A stretch of 7,926 nt of DNA from a bacterium (GTDB taxonomy: Bacteria; Bacillota_I; Bacilli_A; RF39; UBA660), in contig SFTR01000045.1 in the NCBI GenBank assembly GCA_004560915.1, positions 1 to 7,926 of the forward strand. Direction: 5' to 3'. The notes under the pieces are model-generated. The model had not been told where the DNA came from and searched no databases. It saw nothing but the letters and a program-made list of their open reading frames with translations. Each line of letters opens with the position of its first letter. The stretch's first letter is position 1. This document shows, piece by piece, positions 5,768 through 7,926 of this stretch. The translations under genes were made by a program, and so were the position numbers.

Positions 5768-5795
5768 ATTTTACCATAGGTATCATTTATTTCAA
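5768..5795 (-). promoter_or_regulatory. Minus-strand promoter with extended -10, before the predicted small RNA
   Basis: TTGAAA (5795-5790) and TAAAAT (5773-5768) lie 16 bases apart, and TGG directly precedes the -10 hexamer, giving an extended -10 (TGnTAAAAT). The -35 overlaps the TGA stop of the HAM1-family gene. No protein-coding frame follows, which is why a small RNA is proposed. Confidence 0.6.
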
Positions 5796-6403
5796 CATTT
5801 TTTAGTTAATTTTTTTGCATTTTTGTAATTTAGTTTATACCATTCAATAAATTCATCTGTGGCACTTGTTCTATTATCAGGTCTATTATTTCTTTCTTCA
5901 TCAGTCATTTCCGCTAAAGTTTTTGTACAATTATCTGGAACAAATACATACCATAAATTTGATTTTGCTCGTTTATTTTCGTGTCCTCGTAATTCATTTG
6001 ATAAAGAACCTTTACTAATTCCGAAGAATTGATAATATTCATTTCCATCAAAGAAAGTAAGACAATCTAGAAAATAGCAACTTCTATCTGTTACATCTTT
6101 CATTGTTTCTAAAAGTTCATTCACATTAGAACTAACACCACTTCTTTTTACAAAAGCACCTGGATAACCTGGATTATTAGGATAATGTTCTATATAGAAA
6201 CCTGAGTCAGCAACAAATACAGGACTACCTAATTTTTCGTATGCTTGCCTTGCTTTTTCTTTAGATATAAATTCAATATCATTAACATCTGGCTCATCTA
6301 AATCACATTTAAAATAATCAATAGTAATCCCAGCATTTTCAAATTTTTCTTTTACTGAAACATACTTACCATAATTACCAGTTATATAAGTTAAATTTTC
6401 CAT
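5792..6403 (-). CDS. Divergent HAM1/ITPase-family nucleoside triphosphate pyrophosphatase
   Basis: Family members hydrolyse dITP, XTP or ITP to the monophosphate and pyrophosphate, cleansing the nucleotide pool. The 203-residue product has TGNYGK (8-13), DLDEPDVNDIEFISKEKARQA (34-54, as in the ITPA type), the catalytic-region VADSGFYIE (64-72), PGYPGAFVKR (78-87), FFGISKGSL (126-134), RG (139-140) and VFVPDNCTKTLAEMT (153-167). Two usual base-recognition segments are altered. The G[FW]G.DP.F region reads SNLWYVFVP, and the SHR..A motif reads DNRTSA with His replaced by Asn. Substrate preference may therefore differ from RdgB, so no symbol is given. The ATG lies one base after the stop of the SIS-domain gene, with AAAGGAGAA just upstream, so the two are coupled. 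Confidence 0.85.
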   Translation of the reverse strand: MENLTYITGNYGKYVSVKEKFENAGITIDYFKCDLDEPDVNDIEFISKEKARQAYEKLGSPVFVADSGFYIEHYPNNPGYPGAFVKRSGVSSNVNELLETMKDVTDRSCYFLDCLTFFDGNEYYQFFGISKGSLSNELRGHENKRAKSNLWYVFVPDNCTKTLAEMTDEERNNRPDNRTSATDEFIEWYKLNYKNAKKLTKKC

Positions 6404-6404
6404 A

Positions 6405-7436
6405 TTACATTTCTCCTTTAAATTTATATAATTTCTTTACCAAAGTTGGATTATATTCTGGTTGTGTTAAATCTATATTCTTGTCTTCAGCAATTTTTTT
6501 AGATAAGAAATACATTTGCAAAATCAAATAATATTCTTTCCAAAATATATTATCTTTTAAATCATTTGTATCAAAAACAGATATATTTGAATATTCACTA
6601 TTGATAGATTCGATTAATAAACTATCTAATTCTTTTAATCCGTGTGATAAGTAAATTAATTTACTATTTGGATATTGAAATAATAAATTGCTTCTTCCAT
6701 GACAGTATGAACCTTTATCATGGATTACTGTTGCTGCTAATCCGACTTCAATTAGATTAGATTCTAGAACACTCGCAGAAGTTTTTGTTTCATATCCACT
6801 CATTATTTGAATTAATGAAGTATCTTTAAAATCTACATTTAATTTATTTATTTTTTCTTTACTTCTTGATAATAATTCTTTTATTTTATCATTTATTCTT
6901 TTTATTTCGTTTGAACCTAATTCTAGATTTAGTGAAGTAGTAGAATCAAGAAGCAATGATATTGGCCCCAAACTAGTAGCTAATGATATAAAACTCTTTT
7001 CTCTATCATAAAGTTCATTACCCCAAGATACCACTTGATAATTAGATTCTTTTACATTTTCGGTAATTAAATATTTATTTCCCTTAAAATCTAATAATGC
7101 TTCGCTAATTCCATTAGTATTTCCACTAGCAGAAATGACAATTAAATTAGAAAAAATATCTCTATTTGCTTTATAAAAGTAATCTCTTGGCTCAATTACC
7201 TCACAAATTATTCCAGTTAATCCTAATCTTTCAATAATTAGTTGTAAATAATATGCTATTACTTTAGAACCTCCAGTTGCCATAATTAATGTTGGTTTAT
7301 TATCTATGGTTAATTCATATAGCATTTCTCTTATATCATTATATTTACCTAAACATGGATCATTAACCTGCATTATTCTTTCTTCTAGTTTAGAAAAATT
7401 TAATTCTGTAGGTTCAGTATGTGTATGTTTAATCAT
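6405..7436 (-). CDS. Double SIS-domain phosphosugar-binding protein
   Basis: SIS domains bind phosphorylated sugars in isomerases, deaminases such as FrlB and AgaS, and regulators. This 343-residue protein has two. SIS1 spans about 46-165, with IMATGGSKV (51-59) and the phosphate-loop-like ISASGNTNG (101-109). SIS2 spans about 205-320, with IMSGYETKTSA (211-221), VLESNLIEVG (223-232) and CHGRSNLL (245-252), comparable to the helical Glu and His-Gly segments of GlmS-like isomerase domains. The C-terminal tail YNPTLVKKLYKF resembles the tail that closes the active site in that fold. GGGAGAGG precedes ATG by seven bases. It lies between a WYL regulator and a HAM1-family enzyme, so the ligand may be a nucleotide-linked or phosphorylated metabolite; this is inference. 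Fold is confident; reaction is not known. Confidence 0.85.
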   Translation of the reverse strand: MIKHTHTEPTELNFSKLEERIMQVNDPCLGKYNDIREMLYELTIDNKPTLIMATGGSKVIAYYLQLIIERLGLTGIICEVIEPRDYFYKANRDIFSNLIVISASGNTNGISEALLDFKGNKYLITENVKESNYQVVSWGNELYDREKSFISLATSLGPISLLLDSTTSLNLELGSNEIKRINDKIKELLSRSKEKINKLNVDFKDTSLIQIMSGYETKTSASVLESNLIEVGLAATVIHDKGSYCHGRSNLLFQYPNSKLIYLSHGLKELDSLLIESINSEYSNISVFDTNDLKDNIFWKEYYLILQMYFLSKKIAEDKNIDLTQPEYNPTLVKKLYKFKGEM

Positions 7437-7462
7437 TATAAAACCTCTCCCTTGCTAATTAC

Positions 7463-7471
7463 ATATTAACA
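7463..7471 (-). promoter_or_regulatory. Possible extended -10 element before the SIS-domain gene
   Basis: TGTTAATAT on the minus strand matches an extended -10 (TGnTAATAT) and would start transcription near 7456, about 20 bases before the SIS-gene ATG. No clear -35 box lies 16-18 bases upstream. The 56-base gap from the WYL gene has no terminator hairpin, so read-through from that gene is equally possible. Confidence 0.35.
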
Positions 7472-7492
7472 AAAGAAGAGGAAATATATATG

Positions 7493-7926
7493 TCAGTTAT
7501 AAAAATTTTCTAATAATTTTATTTCTTTAATGCGATTTATATAGAAATGTCTTATCTCTTGTTTTTTCTCACAATATGCAGCGACTCCCCATTCTGATCC
7601 AAGTAATATTAAATCGTAAGGATGAATAGTTCTCGCAGAAATCTCTTTTTTATCTTTAGAATAATATTCTATATAACACTTTCTTTTTTCTTTGATTGCT
7701 TTATTAACTATATTATAAAATTCTTTGTTTTTAATATTAATAGCATTTGGTGTTATAAATCTTTTTGGAACATTTATATTTTGATTTAAGACATATCCAC
7801 CATATGGACCTTTAATTGTATCTATGTATATGCCTGCTTTTTCTATTTCATCTTTATAAACTCGAATCATTCTAGGACTAACTTCTAATTTTTCAGATAA
7901 TTCAGATATGCTATATTTTCTGCCTG
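7493..7926 (-). CDS. HTH-WYL transcriptional regulator, 5' end outside window
   Basis: The frame continues past the ATG at 7870 to the window edge, giving 143 visible residues beginning GRKYSISELSEKLEVSPRMI. This is a DeoR/HTH_11-type DNA-binding domain, followed by the wing-like IKGPYGGYVL. A WYL domain follows with RTIHPYDLILLGSEWGVAAYC and IRHFYINRIKEIKLL. WYL domains sense ligands, often nucleic acid or nucleotides, and control many stress and defence loci. The linker between the two domains is only about 25 residues, and the protein ends straight after WYL without a C-terminal WCX domain, so this is a compact form. No WCX-like sequence continues beyond the TGA in this frame. It probably regulates the SIS-HAM1 pair downstream. 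The true start is outside the window. Confidence 0.85.
   Translation of the reverse strand, partial: GRKYSISELSEKLEVSPRMIRVYKDEIEKAGIYIDTIKGPYGGYVLNQNINVPKRFITPNAINIKNKEFYNIVNKAIKEKRKCYIEYYSKDKKEISARTIHPYDLILLGSEWGVAAYCEKKQEIRHFYINRIKEIKLLENFYN

Noticed and set aside
5700..5780. Plus-strand riboswitch or self-cleaving ribozyme in the convergent gap
   Set aside because: It lies after a strong plus-strand terminator with no plus-strand gene downstream, and I found no hammerhead core (CTGATGA) or known riboswitch signature.
1..7926. Mycoplasma-type code with TGA as tryptophan
   Set aside because: TGA ends three well-defined genes here, and all tryptophans in conserved positions are TGG.

Overview
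The window is strongly AT-rich and comes from a low-GC Firmicutes-type bacterium. Leucine is mostly TTA and arginine mostly AGA, Shine-Dalgarno sites are GGAGG-like, and several sigma-A promoters are close to consensus. TGA is used as a true stop (ends of the 2577-3287 gene, the HAM1-family gene and the WYL gene), so this is genetic code 11 and not the Mycoplasma/Spiroplasma code. The gene set and composition suit an AT-rich Bacilli lineage close to the Mollicutes (RF39- or Erysipelotrichales-like), but the exact taxon cannot be read from the window.

Layout, plus strand. The last codons of an unidentified gene end at 65. A consensus promoter (51-79) inside them starts the infC-rpmI-rplT operon (IF3, bL35, bL20). 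Its leader (about 86-200) holds an intrinsic terminator and a competing long-range helix, the arrangement expected of L20-controlled attenuation. infC appears to start at a rare ATA codon, and bL20 carries a C-terminal SAP/Rho-N-like extension. After a terminator (1514-1536), a second promoter drives four tightly packed genes: a solo Smr-domain protein, the 16S rRNA methyltransferase RsmE, an unrecognised single-pass membrane protein with an acidic cytoplasmic tail, and the tRNA methylthiotransferase MtaB. They end at a terminator that overlaps the mtaB stop. A monocistronic zinc-ribbon membrane protein follows (4625-5629) with its own terminator. The plus strand is therefore largely about translation: initiation, ribosome assembly, rRNA and tRNA modification, and possibly ribosome-linked nuclease activity.

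Layout, minus strand. From the right edge come a partial, compact HTH-WYL regulator, a two-SIS-domain phosphosugar-binding protein, and a divergent HAM1/ITPase-family nucleotide pyrophosphatase. The last two are translationally coupled. Between this unit and the convergent plus-strand gene, the 5650-5791 interval has a minus-strand promoter with an extended -10, hairpin-forming sequence and a strong minus-strand terminator. Together these predict a separate small RNA of about 100 nt.

The most unusual items are the bL20 fusion, the predicted small RNA, the WYL-SIS-HAM1 cassette with altered base-recognition motifs, and the duplicated motif in the membrane protein between rsmE and mtaB. No CRISPR array, tRNA, rRNA, insertion sequence or phage gene was seen.
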